From positions 9,039 through 73,038 of the forward strand of contig JAVSML010025185.1 of NCBI GenBank assembly GCA_038503035.1: 64,000 nucleotides of DNA. Direction: 5' to 3'. The notes under the pieces were generated by a model. That model was not told where the DNA came from. It made no database searches and saw nothing but the letters and a program-made list of their open reading frames with translations. Each line of letters opens with the position of its first letter. Position 1 is the stretch's first letter. Below, piece by piece: positions 9,615 to 21,376 of the stretch. Position numbers and translations under genes: made by a program. Origin of the DNA: Crocodylus rhombifer. Lineage: Eukaryota; Chordata; Crocodylia; Crocodylidae.

Positions 9615-12600
9615 CCTTTTGATCATTAGATCAAGTTAGTAAATACTGCTGCTACTAATCCAATTAATCTTTTTTCCCCCCCCATGGTACAAATTTGGAA
9701 ATTCCATTAACTTCATTGGTTTTTTGTCGCCCACCTTCTCATAACGGAGACTTGCAAAAGTAACGTCTTCTGGAAGTAGCTTTTATAGTTCATTTTGTTT
9801 AAAAGTGGTTTATTTGAAATGCTTTAAACCTGACATGTTGACTTAGTTTTTCTTTGAATGTTGGTGTGACTTGCAGGGGTGTTGTGTAATATTAGTGATC
9901 CAAATTTGAAATCATTTGAGTAAGGGATCTCCAAAATAAAATCCCCTAAAACCAGCATTTTTATAACTCAACTAATAGTTGGGGGAGGTCTTTTGTTTGT
10001 TTGTATGTGTCCTTACGTGGCTCATACTATGACTCTAATCCTCTCTAAAATGACTTATTTCTTGTGCTCTATCTAGATGACACTTTGTTGGAATTGTACT
10101 GAAGAATTAAATTAGACATTCCAGACTGAAATGTTAGTAGTTCAAACTATGTATAATAACATGCATATTTTTAGTACTGACAGTGGTGTGTCTTGGCTGA
10201 GTTATTTCCTACACATGAATTTCTGCAGGCAAGCTCCAAACCCAGACATATTTCTGTAAGGCAATCCAGGGTATCCCTCTTGGTGTCTGGTGTGGTTGGC
10301 ATCTTAATTTCTGAACCTTACGTACAAGTTTGTGTGGGAGACCTGGCATGAGAATGAGGAGGACTTCCTCAGGAACAGCTAGGTTAGAAGATACTGCTTG
10401 GTGGTATAGATATATCTTATAGGTCTGGTAACAGCTAAAGCAAAGTACTATCATAGCACTTAAGTGGTATAAGGAGATATGCTTTGGTTAGGGAATCTGT
10501 GTTGTGTTATACCCTTGCACTGCAAGTAAACCCTTGGCAGTTCTCAAGCAATATGTTGTGTATATTCTGAAGAGGCTAATTTCAGAAGTCCTGCCCTGAA
10601 ATTAAAATTTCTCATTTAGATCCTGGTTTTATTTATAAGTATTGTCAAAGAAATTAAACACAGATTTAGGGAAGATATAGACCCTATTTAGCAAATAGGA
10701 TAATGCTATCATCCCAAACAATAGAACTGAATTTGAACATAGAAAGGCAGAGTTAATTAGTCATGTTTGATTTATATACAGCCTGCCTAATATAAGATGC
10801 TCATAGCATTTACATATTCCTATTTCTTTTTTGTTGCAGAACTAGAAAATATTGGGCGAACAGGAGATGACCAGAGCACTGAAAGGAAAAGTGTATGGCG
10901 TGTAGGAGGAGGGAGTATTGGAATGGTGCTGGGAATGTGAAGGTTAGGAGAGTGCAGGGAGAAGGATAGGAGGGAATGGGTGGTAAGAAAGGGGGCTAGG
11001 GGTTCAGATTATGAGCAAAGGAAGGAGTTTTTTGCACTGAGAGTCTACACACTGGAACATCAGGATGGAAGAGAGTTGGTACTTGTCTGACTTACATTCC
11101 CTTCTTCCAAATGAAAATGTACCACTTTCTGGTCTGGCCAGGCCAGGCCAGTAAGCTGAGATCCTTTCTTTCATATCCACATCTCTCAGGCAATGGGTGA
11201 GAACAAAACACAAATCACAGAGGGAGGGGAGAATCAGCCCAATGAAAGAAAGGAGAGGGACCCACTCTCTTTGGGGCCCTACTCTCTGGGGGTCTAAAAC
11301 TAGCATCCCTTCTCACTATATGGCCTGGAATCTAGTGGTTTCTGTCCTCTGGGGGAACTGATCCCTTCCACTTGTCCCTACACATGGATACTAGGAAAGC
11401 ATCCATATGCAGATTCAGCTTATATTACCAACCCACAGTAGCAAGTAATTACTCCATTCACTTGTATAACAAGTAGGATTTACACCCTGAGCAAACCATG
11501 TGGGAGAGCAGGAGGGAGCAGAATGCTGTTCCAAGAGGCAGGGGAGGGGGCGCATGGGCCCCAAGAGTTTGGGAGAGGAGGGAAACGGGAGTCTTACCCA
11601 AAACAGTCCCCTGCTGCTGTTGCTGCCACCATGTGCTCTGCCTGCCCTGGCTCTCACTCCTAAAGCAACAACAGTGTGGTGTTTGTGCGCACACTGCTGC
11701 TACAAGAGCTATACTGTGGGGCTGCTTTTGCTGCTGGGGCTGCTTTTGCTGCTCTGTGGAGGTGGGAGATGATTTTGATGTCCCCCCTAAGTCAGTGAAT
11801 AAGGCTGGTGCCCCTCTCATCTACCCTTAGGTATGCTACTAACCCCACTAGTCAAAAATAAGTCAACATGCAAACATCCTGAGCTTCCACTGGTTTTAAA
11901 AGAGGTAAGCTTCTATGCAGATAACTAAATTAGACCAAATTTTTAATAGTATTCAGCACCCAGAAGCTCCAGTTAAGACAGTTGGTCTGATACTCAGAAT
12001 AGGACTGTTCCCAACCTACTGGGCTTATATTTGGCCACTAATTTTGGTGTATAAATAGATTTTTTAAAATGCATACGCAGTTGAAGTTGCTCACTACTTT
12101 TGAAAATCTGAGAGAAAAACATGGGTATTCAATTCCAAATTGACAATGGTACTCAAACTAGAGAGGCATTTTTCCAGGCATAAGTGGAAAACTTAGATTT
12201 TTAAAAACAGGCATTATTATAATCTTTTAAATTTGTAGTAAGGGTGTAACTATCCAATTATAATAAATGCAGTAACCAGAGATTATTTAAATCCTAGGTT
12301 TCCTAGTCAATATTATTCAATATTTCTAACAATACCGCCTGAAAACCAAACAGAACTAGTAAAATATGGAAAGAATGGGCTATGAGCAATGTACTTTCCT
12401 TCTTGATCTGAGACACCATTGGTCAATTCACAATGCAAAGGGTTTGTTTTTATTATTTTCTTATTTTACTATGTGTTATCTGTGTCTACATAAATTAGGC
12501 ATAGTGACAGGTCAGTTTGTTCTTTGTACTTTATGTAGTAATTACCCCCTTTCCAACAAAACGTCATTACTAGAGACTTAAGATTACCCAGTGGAGCCTT

Positions 12601-12764
12601 GGGGATATCCAGAATGTGGAGCATGGCCAACTGTAAACCTCTAAAGACCATGAAATATGAAAAAAAAGGGTATAAAAGGTTTTACAATACTCCTGTACTG
12701 AAGTAACCTTACCTTTCATCCTGGATTTGGCAATGTCAAGAACTTTAGAGATGCAAAGGTAATA
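9615..12764. other. Long unassigned interval
   Basis: I see no gene, RNA gene or clearly assignable repeat. Composition varies: an AG-rich run at 10880-11000 and a CTG/CAG-rich patch at 11520-11770, where overlapping frames of 80-120 codons are compositional. The open frames here lack recognisable domains. Confidence 0.45.
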
Positions 12765-12850
12765 CAGTCATAGAGAAGAAGGGCTGAAAGGGACCTCTAT
12801 CTAGTCCAACCATCTGCCTGAGGCAGGATCACCCCTATCCAACCATCCCA
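12765..12850 (-). mobile_element. Short CR1-type 3' tail
   Basis: CATAGAGAAGAAGGGCTGAA followed by AGGGACCTCTATCTAGTCCA is the reverse of the CR1 3' end that is better preserved at 3803 and 5150. It may be the 3' part of the CR1 at 13739-14650, from which it is separated by a hAT insertion and about 170 bases of unclear sequence. Confidence 0.75.
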
Positions 12851-13021
12851 TACAACTATAAACATACATAAGACTATCATTACCATCAACCCTGGCTCGA
12901 CATCGACCTAACACGCTAATTGCCACAGTTAAAGCAGGGGAACCACAGCAACCAATGTCCTGCTTCTATAAAATGTTGGCAATACACATTCAAGGAAGGC
13001 AAACAAACCCACAGTCTATAC

Positions 13022-13730
13022 TAGGGGTGCACTGATATATTGGTTAACTATTGGATTGGCACCAATAAAAGGAGAAATAACGTTATTGACTATTAGCTTT
13101 TTTTGGTCATTGTAGCTGATAAGTATGGCCATTTAGCCAGAGCACCCTGGTGAACATAGTCCGGTCCCCACACTCTGCTGCCAGCCTGAGCCCATGGCAG
13201 ACTACAGGTCCTGATGAAGAATGGGAGAGGGCACCGGGAAGTGGTCACAGGGTGTCACATGAGGGACATTGCACTCTGCAGGGCACCCAGCATCCTTGCA
13301 AAAGCAGATTCTCCCTGGCAGCTGGGGAAGCTTGGCTATGTGGGACCCACTGGCACTGAAGCAGCAGCACTCTGTGGGGCTCCAAATGTGCCTGGCACCA
13401 CTGCCCATGTGAGCGTCCACCCAGCCTGTCCAGGAAGGCAGCATGGGCTGCACCGGGAGTGGGGCTGTGGGTAGGAGCCCTGGGCAAGGGGAATGATGTC
13501 CATGGGAATAAAGCAGTCACTGCCTTCCTCATCAAGGCCTGGAGCAGGCAGGAGGCATGTGTGTATGGGTGCTTTAATGCAAAACAAATAAACAAAAAGG
13601 TTTATGTCAGTAGTTTAAAATGTCTTCCACTATCTGCCTTCTTAAATATCTGTTATCGCATCAGGCAATATGGTTGGTTAATCATTGGTGATCGCTATCG
13701 GCCAAGAAAATCTTTATCGGTGCACCCCTA
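13022..13730. mobile_element. hAT-type non-autonomous transposon, 709 bp
   Basis: The element starts TAGGGGTGCACTGATA and ends TATCGGTGCACCCCTA, a terminal inverted repeat of about 16 bp with one mismatch. It is flanked by GTCTATAC (13014-13021) and GTCCATAC (13731-13738), an 8-bp target duplication with one difference. Terminus, length and duplication fit the hAT superfamily. The interior has a GC-rich centre (13140-13560) with only chance open frames and no transposase. It is inserted next to or within an older CR1 copy. Confidence 0.88.
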
Positions 13731-13738
13731 GTCCATAC

Positions 13739-14650
13739 CATTCTGACTAAGGGGTACTCCCAAAACCATATTTACCTTTTGTGTGGCTGCATTACACTGC
13801 AGACTCCTGAGTCTGTGATCTACCAAAACTTCCAAGTCCTTTTCCATAGAGCTGCCATCCAGCCAGATGTCACCCATTTTGTATCTGTGTTTTTGATTAT
13901 TCTTCTAAAGGTGTTAGCACCTTGCATTTGTCTGCACTGAACTTCATCCTGTCAGCTCTAGCCTGACTCTGCAGTCTGTCATGATCCTTCTGAATTGCAC
14001 TTTCATCCTCCAAAGTGTTCACAATCCTTTCCAGTTTCTTGTCATCAGCAAACTTGCTTAATAAGCTTCCTGTGCCATCATCCAAATTATTAATGAACAT
14101 GATGAACAGCACTTGGACCAGGCCAGATTCCACTCAAAACCTCCTGCCATTCTGACATGGATCTTTTTAAATACCTTTTGCTTCTGGCCAGACAGCCAGT
14201 TATCTATCAACCTTTAGTTATTTTATCTAGCCTACATTTCTCCAATTTGTTTATGAAAAGGTTGTATGGGACCTTGCCAAAAGCCATGCTGAAGTCTGGA
14301 TACACTATATCCACAACATTCCCTTCATACAAAGTAGTTACTTTGTCAAAGAAGGAGGTAAGGTTTACTTGACATGATTTGTTTTTCATAAATGCTGGCT
14401 GCTTGCAATCAGCCTTTCGTCCTCCAGATGCTTACAAATGGCTTTCCTTAGGATATGCTTCAGTAACTTCCCAGGTGTTGAGATGAGGCTAACTGGTCTG
14501 TAATTCCCCAGGTCCTCCTTGCATTTTTAAAAGAGGAGCACTACATTGGCCCTGCCCTGTCTCCCATGACTTCATGAAAATCATTGCTATAAGATATCCT
14601 TTGCCAGTTCTTTCAGGACCCTGGGAAGAAGCTCATCTGGCCCCGATTAC
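13739..14650 (-). mobile_element. CR1-clade LINE fragment, divergent subfamily
   Basis: Minus-strand pieces read as reverse transcriptase, with a segment containing DIVYPDFSMAFGKVPYN (14207-14389) and a catalytic-box segment SKFADDKKLERIVNTLED (13897-14133). Compared with the other copies, the box keeps ADD but has KKLE where they have TKLW, so this seems to be another CR1-clade subfamily. Stops and frameshifts separate the pieces, and both ends fade out. Confidence 0.82.
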
Positions 14651-15871
14651 CTGAATGTAAACAAATATCAAGGTAAACAAAATATCAAGGGTAGTGGTAC
14701 ATTTTCCATCTCTCCAGGTTTTCAATTAAAGATGGAATACTTTTCTAGAAGATGTTGTAACACAGGCAAGGGCCCCTGTTACTTTAAAAGGGCCAAGCCT
14801 GGGAAGGCTGAGGGTCGGATAAAGGTTTGGGGCCTGAAAGCCAAAGGGTGCATTGAGGTCAAGAGAGCGAGAAATCCATAAATACAGCCCATCAGGTCTC
14901 TGGTGCTCTGAGGCATTGATAAGGCCAAAGGTCCTTAATATAGTGCTTGAAGGACAAGACTGGGCCAGATGGGTACAAGTACCAGCCAGCCAAAGTTGTC
15001 AAGGGCTCACCTGGGGATCCTGGGGCAGCTTCCCTTAATATCATAATAGGTGAGGAAAAGGGAAGACACCCCAAGGAGCCAGAGCGGGGAGGCAGAAGTC
15101 ACATGGCCATCATGGGGTGTAACAGCTTCCCTGGGCATGGTCCTACTACAGATGCTTTCTGTAAATACCCAGTTATTAGGCTCAGTATGGAAGTAACTGA
15201 ATGAAAGAGTATGGGCTGTATTACAGAACATTAGACAATGCATTCCAAAGGTCTAGCCTTAAAAGAAGAACCTATGATAAATAGATATGAGAAAAAACAA
15301 AAAGAATTATTTGTGTAGTGCTGTATTCTTCTGATTTCAATTCTCACATTTGTTTCTATGCACAGCAGCTGGATGTACTCTTAGGTGTGACTGTGTTGAA
15401 TAATACTCTATTCCCAAAGGGCTCTGTTGCCTGTGTAAGTGAAACAGTGCTAGTATTTTGGACCCTGTTAGGGTATCACTCAACATAACTGTAACTTCAC
15501 AGCAACAAATGGGTATAGGCAGGCCATGCCCAATTTTAGCTGGATATTACAAGAAAGAACCTGCAGAGCAGCATGATTCTACCACGCTTTTCCATGAGTT
15601 ACTGGAGGCAAAGAAGCCTAACTACTCATCGTTTTAAGAGGGAGCCTGACTATTTTATAAAAGGGATCATATTATACAGTTCGTGTGATAGCAATGGACT
15701 GGATTCAGTGATTTGGGAGGTCCCTTCCCATTCCAAGTCCCTATGAAAGCACATGTAGGTGCTTCAGCAAAGGAGGGACAGGGTAGCAGAGATATTATAT
15801 CTATGCCCCCAAATCTGGGAGGGGGAATAGGATATGGAGAACTTCTTCTCATTTCTCTGTAGTATACACAG
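14651..15871. other. Unassigned interval before the Gypsy element
   Basis: No gene or recognised repeat. The frames present (60-85 codons, both strands) carry no domain-like content. Confidence 0.45.
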
Positions 15872-16018
15872 TAGTAAGGGTTAACTTCCTTACTAAAGAG
15901 TGACGTCATCCACAGGAAGTAGCCAATTGACCATTTTGAGTCAGGGGTTAGTTTTTAAAATAAAGGCTTAATGAGAACAAAGAATCTTCCTGCTTCTTCC
16001 TAAGATCCAGAATAACAC
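15872..16018 (+). repeat. 5' LTR of Ty3/Gypsy element
   Basis: It matches 19799-19946 along its whole length of about 147 bases with roughly 21 differences by eye (about 86% identity). It begins TAGTAAGGGTTAAC, includes an AATAAA at 15959-15964, and ends with AGAATAACACA just before the primer site. The exact ends are uncertain by a few bases because ACACAG(TA) occurs at both outer edges, which may be the target duplication. Confidence 0.88.
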
Positions 16019-16019
16019 A

Positions 16020-16037
16020 TGGGGTCAGAATTGGCAA
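16020..16037 (+). other. Primer-binding site, tRNA-Leu-like
   Basis: TGGGGTCAGAATTGGCAA directly follows the 5' LTR. It resembles the TGGTGTCAGAAGTGGGAT-type site complementary to the 3' end of a vertebrate tRNA-Leu, the primer of many Gypsy elements. A few mismatches are present, as expected in an old copy. Confidence 0.7.
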
Positions 16038-16076
16038 ATCCTGCCACCAACAGGAAATGAAACAGGTGATTCCCAA

Positions 16077-16682
16077 GTGATGGATCAGACTCTGGTAGCA
16101 GCTGTATCCAGGACAGAGCAGAACCAGGCACCTCTACCTGCAGCAGAGCCCACTACAGCATTCAGGCTGGCTACAGAGACCATGCAGGCACTCAAACTTG
16201 CACCACTGGAACAGCTTGATTTCCAGTCCCCTGGAATGTGGCCTCGATGGATCAGGCATTTTAATTGCTTCAGGGAAGTGTCAGGCCTGGACAAACAGTT
16301 GGAAGCTGACCAAGTGAGCACTCTTATCTACTCTATGGGAGATCAGGCGGATGAAATTCTGCTGTCATTGCCTCTTACAGATGCAGAGAAAAAGCAATAT
16401 GCTACAGTGATATAAGCATTAAGTGATCATTTTCTGGGCAAAAGAAACGTGATTCATGAACAAGCTAGATTCAATCTCTGTAAACAGGAGCCTTCAGAAT
16501 CTGTGGACAGATTCATCACATCTTTGTATACAATAGCCAAATCCTGCCAATATGGGGAGCTTAAGGAGGAATTAATTAGGGACCACTTAGTTGTGGGGCT
16601 TCATGATACTGAGTTCTCACAAAGATTACAGTTGGACCCTGATTTAATGCTCCAGAAGGCCATCACACAGGCTCACCAATAA
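16077..16682 (+). pseudogene. gag: Gypsy gag, broken by a stop
   Basis: The frame runs from ATG at 16077 to a stop at 16415, and the similarity continues in a second open part to 16682. It reads as the capsid-type Gag of Gypsy elements related to the mag lineage. Landmarks are a PGMWPRWIRHFNCFREVSGL segment, QVSTLIYSMGDQADEIL, then ESVDRFITSLYTIAKSCQYG and RDHLVVGLHD. Gag forms the particle in which the RNA is copied. A zinc knuckle is not visible after 16682. The assignment is firm at the level of Ty3/Gypsy; the clade is from memory. Confidence 0.88.
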
Positions 16683-16799
16683 GAGCTAGTTAAAGAGCAA
16701 TAAAGAGAAATCAGGAGTGATTCTCAGTCCTGTCAGGCATTAGTTAATATGGATGCAATGCACACTGTAAAGAAACTAAGAACAAATACAAATAGAACT

Positions 16800-18225
16800 G
16801 ACAGGCACACCTGTCAATGGACAGTCAATGCCATTTCAAATAGATACAGTAGCAGCAGTCTCAGCTATCCCTGATTCTTACTACAGCCCACATCGGGATA
16901 GGATTCTCTTTACCCTTACTAAACAGCTATGAGGACGAGGCAAAGCAATGGGGTCCTTTAATGCAAAGATGACACTGAAGTGGAGATGTATAGACCGGGA
17001 AGTCTATGTGATTCATAATCTTGCCGTGCCTTTATTTGACTTACCAGCTATACAGGCACTGCAACTTGCCCATCTACTATTTGAAATAGTGGACCAGAAA
17101 TCCTTGGAGCAGTACTACAGAACCAAATATTCAGTCTTAATTGGTCTGGGAAAAATGCCAGGTGAATATCAGATAAGCCTAAAAGCTAATGTCATCCCAT
17201 ATGCATTACCTACTCCAAGACAGGTACCTTTGCCACTAATGGGCAAAGTTAAAGAAAAGCTAACACGCATGGAGGAAATGGAAGTAATTACAAAGATTGA
17301 AGAACCTAGTTGGTGTTCTGGGATGGTGGCTGTGCCAAAACCCAATGGTAAGATTAGGCTATCTGTTGATCTTACACAGCTGAGCAAGTACATGTGCAGA
17401 GAAGGACACATTTTTCCTTCCAGGGAACACACCTTGGCTCAACTTTCAGGAGCTAAAGTTTTCACAAAAATGGATGCTTGGGCAGGGTTCTGGCAGATTC
17501 CTCTAGCCACTGAATCATCCAAGCTCACAACTTTTATTTCTCCACGTGGATGCTACTGGTTTAAATGCCTACCTTTCAGAATCTCATCAGCTCCTGAATT
17601 CTTTCAGTTTCACATATCACAGATACTGGATGGCCTAAAGGGAGATGGCCTGAGAGGCTTTGCCATGCCAATGATATTTTGATTATTGGGACCATCAGTA
17701 TCCAGCAAGGCACAACATGATGCAAGAGTGGATGCAAAACTCAGAAAACTCCAAGAAACTGGGGTTACACTTAATGAAAAGTGGACTTTTGCTACTTTGT
17801 AGCTCATGTTTTTGGGACATGGGATTATACCACACAGAATCTAACCAGATCCATCAAAAGTTGCAGCCGTCAAGGGGTTTCTGGATCCCAAAGATGTCCC
17901 CAAATTACACAGATCATTACGCATAGCCACATACTTGGGCAGTTTTGTGCTAAATTCAGCAACAATAACAAAGCCCTTAAGAGACCTCTTAAGTGGCAAG
18001 AACATACCATTCTGGGGACTGCTACAGCAGTTGGCCTTCAGTGAGATCAAATCTATACCCTGTTCCTCCCTGATACTGGCCCAATATGATCCAACATGAT
18101 AAACTTGCAGCAGACCCTTCATCACACAAGTGTTGTACTGCTGCAGAAGCTTCATCATACAAGAAGAGTGTTACAATGTCTGGAAGCACTGTGAATCTTT
18201 TGTGTCAAGACCACTTGCTTCACCT
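16800..18225 (+). pseudogene. pol: Gypsy pol: protease and reverse transcriptase remnants
   Basis: A protease remnant lies near 16815-16860, with FQIDTVAAVSAI where D-T/S-G is expected, so the catalytic glycine is gone. The longest open part (16948-17682, 244 codons) covers the start of reverse transcriptase: VAVPKPNGKIRLSVDL, then VFTKMDAWAGFWQIPL and FKCLPFRISSAPEFFQ. The catalytic box follows in another frame near 17663 as CHANDILIIG where V/A-D-D is expected, so both the frame and an aspartate are lost. Downstream to 18225 the connection region is heavily broken. Confidence 0.88.
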
Positions 18226-18500
18226 GAAACTTGATATGCACAAATAGAAAAAGAAGCACTAGCAGCAACATGGACATGTGAACAACTCAGAATTTTCCTT
18301 GTGGGCCTGACTTTTACTTCACAAACTGATCACCAGCCACTTGTGTCTGTTCAGAGACAAACCTCTTAATGTACTTCCACCAAGAATCCACAGATTTCGC
18401 CTTAGAATGCTGAAATTCACCTACAATATAGTACACATCCCAGGAAAAGATTTCCAAACAGTTGATATTCTTTCTAGGACACTATTACAGACTCCTCTGT
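18226..18500 (+). pseudogene. Gypsy pol: RNase H remnant
   Basis: [20 protein letters not shown] near 18236-18295 and a TDHQPL segment are the typical RNase H landmarks. After a frameshift, PPRIHRFRLRMLKFTYNIVH and PGKDFQTVDILSR complete the domain end (18378-18480). RNase H removes template RNA during copying. The domain follows RT directly, as in Ty3/Gypsy pol. Confidence 0.88.
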
Positions 18501-18729
18501 CTCCAAAAGAATGCCACCAGGAGTGCCATATTGCTGTTCACGTGGATGTTATTATGGATGGGATGCCCATATCTACTTCACTACAAATGAGAATTTGGAA
18601 AGCTCAAGAAGCTGATTTCTCTTGCCAAAATACTGCTTGTAAGGATGGCCTCAAGTAAAATTCAAGGACTGTGAACTAGCAAAGTACCAACAAGAGAGAC
18701 TCAATCTCCATGCTGTCACAGACGTAAGT

Positions 18730-19785
18730 CTTGTTCCACAACAGAGTACTAATACGGAAATCCTAAAGAATATTCATGATGCTCACCAAGGCATTATAAA
18801 ATGTCAATCCAGGGCTTGCCAGGCAGTTTGGTGGCCCTCTATCTGTGATGACATACAGAACTGGGTGGCCAGTTGTAAGGTTTGCACTCAATCCTGGCTA
18901 GTCTATGTGGAGCTATGCTTCATAACTGATTTTACCAGATCATCTGTGGCAGATGTTGGAAGGATTCTGTTTACCTCATTGATATTGATTTTTATTTCTG
19001 TTACTAGGAGATGATACAATTACAGAGCACCACAACAGAGAGAGTTATAATGACTTTAAAGAGTATGTTTGCATGCCATGGCATATCTTCACTTTTAAGA
19101 ACTGATAATGGCCCACAATTTTATGAAGGTGTGTTTAAGCAGTTTGCAGTCCAGTATGACTTTCAGTATGTCACCAGAAGTCTGCATTTGCTTTGTAGTA
19201 ATGGAGAAACAAAATGTGCAGTGTGGACAGTGAAGAATTTGCTCTAGAAGAATGAAGATCTCTATAAGGCACTTTTGATCTGCTGTTCAATGCCACTGGA
19301 GCATGGGTGAAGTCCAGCTGAGTTGCCTATGAGCCATCGACTCCATAAAACCCTCACAAGTATGGTCAATGACTTGTTTCCAAAACTTGTTGATCAACAG
19401 GAATTTTGAAAGAAAGAGAAACAGATAAAGGACCATCAAAGATGGAACTATGACGCCAGCCATGCTTCAAGACATGTACTTGCTCTTTTTCCCCAGCAGG
19501 AAGTTTGGATCCAAGATCCAGGGGTCCAAGGCACTGTCCAGGCTAGGACAGATACCCCTCATTCATACTGGGTGGAGACACCTAGTGGTCTTCTCTTTAG
19601 GAATTCAGAACTTCTCCACCAAACTCCACCTGTTTACCACAGTAGGTCTGGACATGACTCAGTTTCACCAGAGAGATTGGACCTGTGAATTAGTCTGGTC
19701 TAAACAAATAGATGTACCAATGTTTCTGCTTTGTTTAGGTTCCTTTTGCAACTAAGTGTGTTTGCAACTAAGTTTTCCTCTGAGA
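18730..19785 (+). pseudogene. Gypsy pol: integrase remnant
   Basis: A zinc-binding part, with an H-x-H-type start at IHDAHQGIIKCQSRA and a CKVC end, lies at about 18770-18890. The catalytic core includes a RTDNGPQF segment (19100-19125) that holds the second aspartate, and a later SNGETKCAVWTVKNLL segment with the usual glutamate position. The C-terminal part near 19480-19640 reads QEVWIQDP, then YWVETPSGLL, as in vertebrate Gypsy integrases. Stops at 19008, 19247 and elsewhere inactivate it. Confidence 0.85.
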
Positions 19786-19796
19786 AAGGGGGGAGT
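19781..19796 (+). other. Polypurine tract before the 3' LTR
   Basis: TGAGAAAGGGGGGAGTAA ends at the LTR start. Such a run primes plus-strand synthesis in LTR retrotransposons, and the position is as expected. Confidence 0.75.
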
Positions 19797-19798
19797 AA

Positions 19799-19946
19799 TA
19801 GTAAGGGTTAACTCCCTTACTAAAGTGTGAGGTCATCCACAGGAAGTGACTGGCCTACCATTCTGGGTCAGGGGTTATTTGTTACAATAAAGGCTTAATG
19901 AGAACAAGGAGTCTTCTTGCCTCTTCCTAAGATTCAGAATAACACA
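19799..19946 (+). repeat. 3' LTR of Ty3/Gypsy element
   Basis: Partner of 15872-16018, with AATAAA at 19886-19891 and the same AGAATAACACA end. The most divergent patch is the 9-base block after AGGAAGT. The internal region between the LTRs is about 3.8 kb, short for Gypsy, and consistent with deletions in pol. Confidence 0.9.
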
Positions 19947-20174
19947 GTATAGGAGGCTCAGAGAGGCTTATTCACATCAATTGAATATTATCGGATGAGA
20001 ATATCCCACAGAGATAAATGCACTAGCTTTGAGAGATGGGAACCAATCCATTTGTCTTGATGAGTGTTCTCATTTTCCTTTCTTCCCTCAAGAATTTGGA
20101 ATATTGGTGAAGTGTTCCTAGTGTATACTGAGAGAAGTAGTTAGCGTGGTAGTCTGAAGTCAGGCAGAAAGCAG

Positions 20175-20248
20175 TGGAAGGTGGCACCTTAGGCTAACTT
20201 GTTCAGAAAAGCGTAAGTTTTGGTAGGTGTCAACATACTTCATCAGAT
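20175..20248 (+). repeat. Interspersed repeat fragment (CATCAGATGC type)
   Basis: GGTGGCACCTTAGGCTAACT, AAGCGTAAGTTTTGGT and ACATACTTCATCAGATGC occur in order. I recall a common sauropsid repeat with these landmarks but cannot name the family. Confidence 0.45.
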
Positions 20249-20249
20249 G

Positions 20250-21376
20250 CTATGATGTTCTTTGATAAGGTGAAAGGCTCTCTGGATGTAGGGAAAGCAA
20301 TAGATATAATATACCTTGACTTTAGCAAGGCTTTTAATGCTGTCTTATGACATTCTCACAAACAGATAAAACAGTACAAAACTACATCAAGGTGAATACA
20401 TATCTGGCTGGATCATTATACTAAACAAGTTGTCATCAATGACTCAATGTCTAATTGGGAGGAGGTATGAAGTTCCTCAGGGGTTTGTCCTGGGTCCAGT
20501 CTTCTTTAATATCTTTATTAATGATTTGGATAATGGGATTGAGTGTACACTTGGCAAATCTGAGGATGACACTACATTGGGTGGAGTTGCAGACACTCTC
20601 GAGGGCAGAGACAGGATGTAGAATGACCTGGCTAGTCATGATCCACAGTTAATCAAATGAGATTTAACATAGGCAAGAGCAAAAAGTCCTGCACTTGGGG
20701 CAGAATAACTGCATGTACAAGAACAGTCTGGGAATAACTGGCTAGACTGTAATACTGCAGGTTTCAGTAGACCATACACTCAATATGAGCCAATGTGCTC
20801 TTGTAACAAAAACAGCCAACAGCACACTGGGTTGTAGTATCAGGAGTGTCACTTGCAAATCAGGGGTATTCATTCTCCTACTTTATTCAGCACTGGTGAA
20901 GTCTCACCTGGAACGCTGTGTCCAGTTTTGGGACCCATGTTTCAAGAAGGATGTGCACATTTTGGAAACAGTCTAGTACAGAGCAACAAAAAAGAGTAGG
21001 AGCCAGCCTGGGAAGCAAGATTTATGAGGAAAAGCTGAAAGAACTAGAGTGATTTAGTTTGGAGAAGTGAAGACTGAGGGAGATATGATAACAGTCTTCA
21101 AATATCTGAAGGTGGTTACAAATAGGATTAAGATAAACTATTCCCTGTACCTGTAGGGGACAGGACTAGGAGCAATGGCCTGAAGCTGCAGCAGAGGAAA
21201 TTCTGACTGTGAAAGTGGTCAAGTATTGAAATAGGTTACCTAGAGAAGTTATATAATCTCCATCCCTGGAAATGTGTTCGATCCGGTTGCACAGACACTT
21301 GAGTGGGATGGTTTTGTCAGGGATGATCCTGGACTAGATAACCTTGTATAGTCCCTTCCAGCCCTATTGAAAATAC
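20250..21376 (+). mobile_element. CR1 LINE, RT to 3' end
   Basis: Plus-strand CR1. MIYLDFSKAF-like sequence lies near 20310-20340, a frame with [20 protein letters not shown] at 20470-20540, and a catalytic box decayed to SEDDTTLGG near 20560. It continues through SHLERCVQFWDPCFKKDVH (20900-20960) and KLKEL-type C-terminal sequence to the 3' tail ATAGTCCCTTCCAGCCC at 21347-21365. It has frequent stops and frameshifts and is visibly older than the copies at 5143 or 42625. Confidence 0.9.

Noticed and set aside
11458..11830. CAG/CTG-rich frames as a polyglutamine or cysteine-rich protein
   Set aside because: Frames are open on both strands through a biased, low-complexity patch without start context or splice signals.
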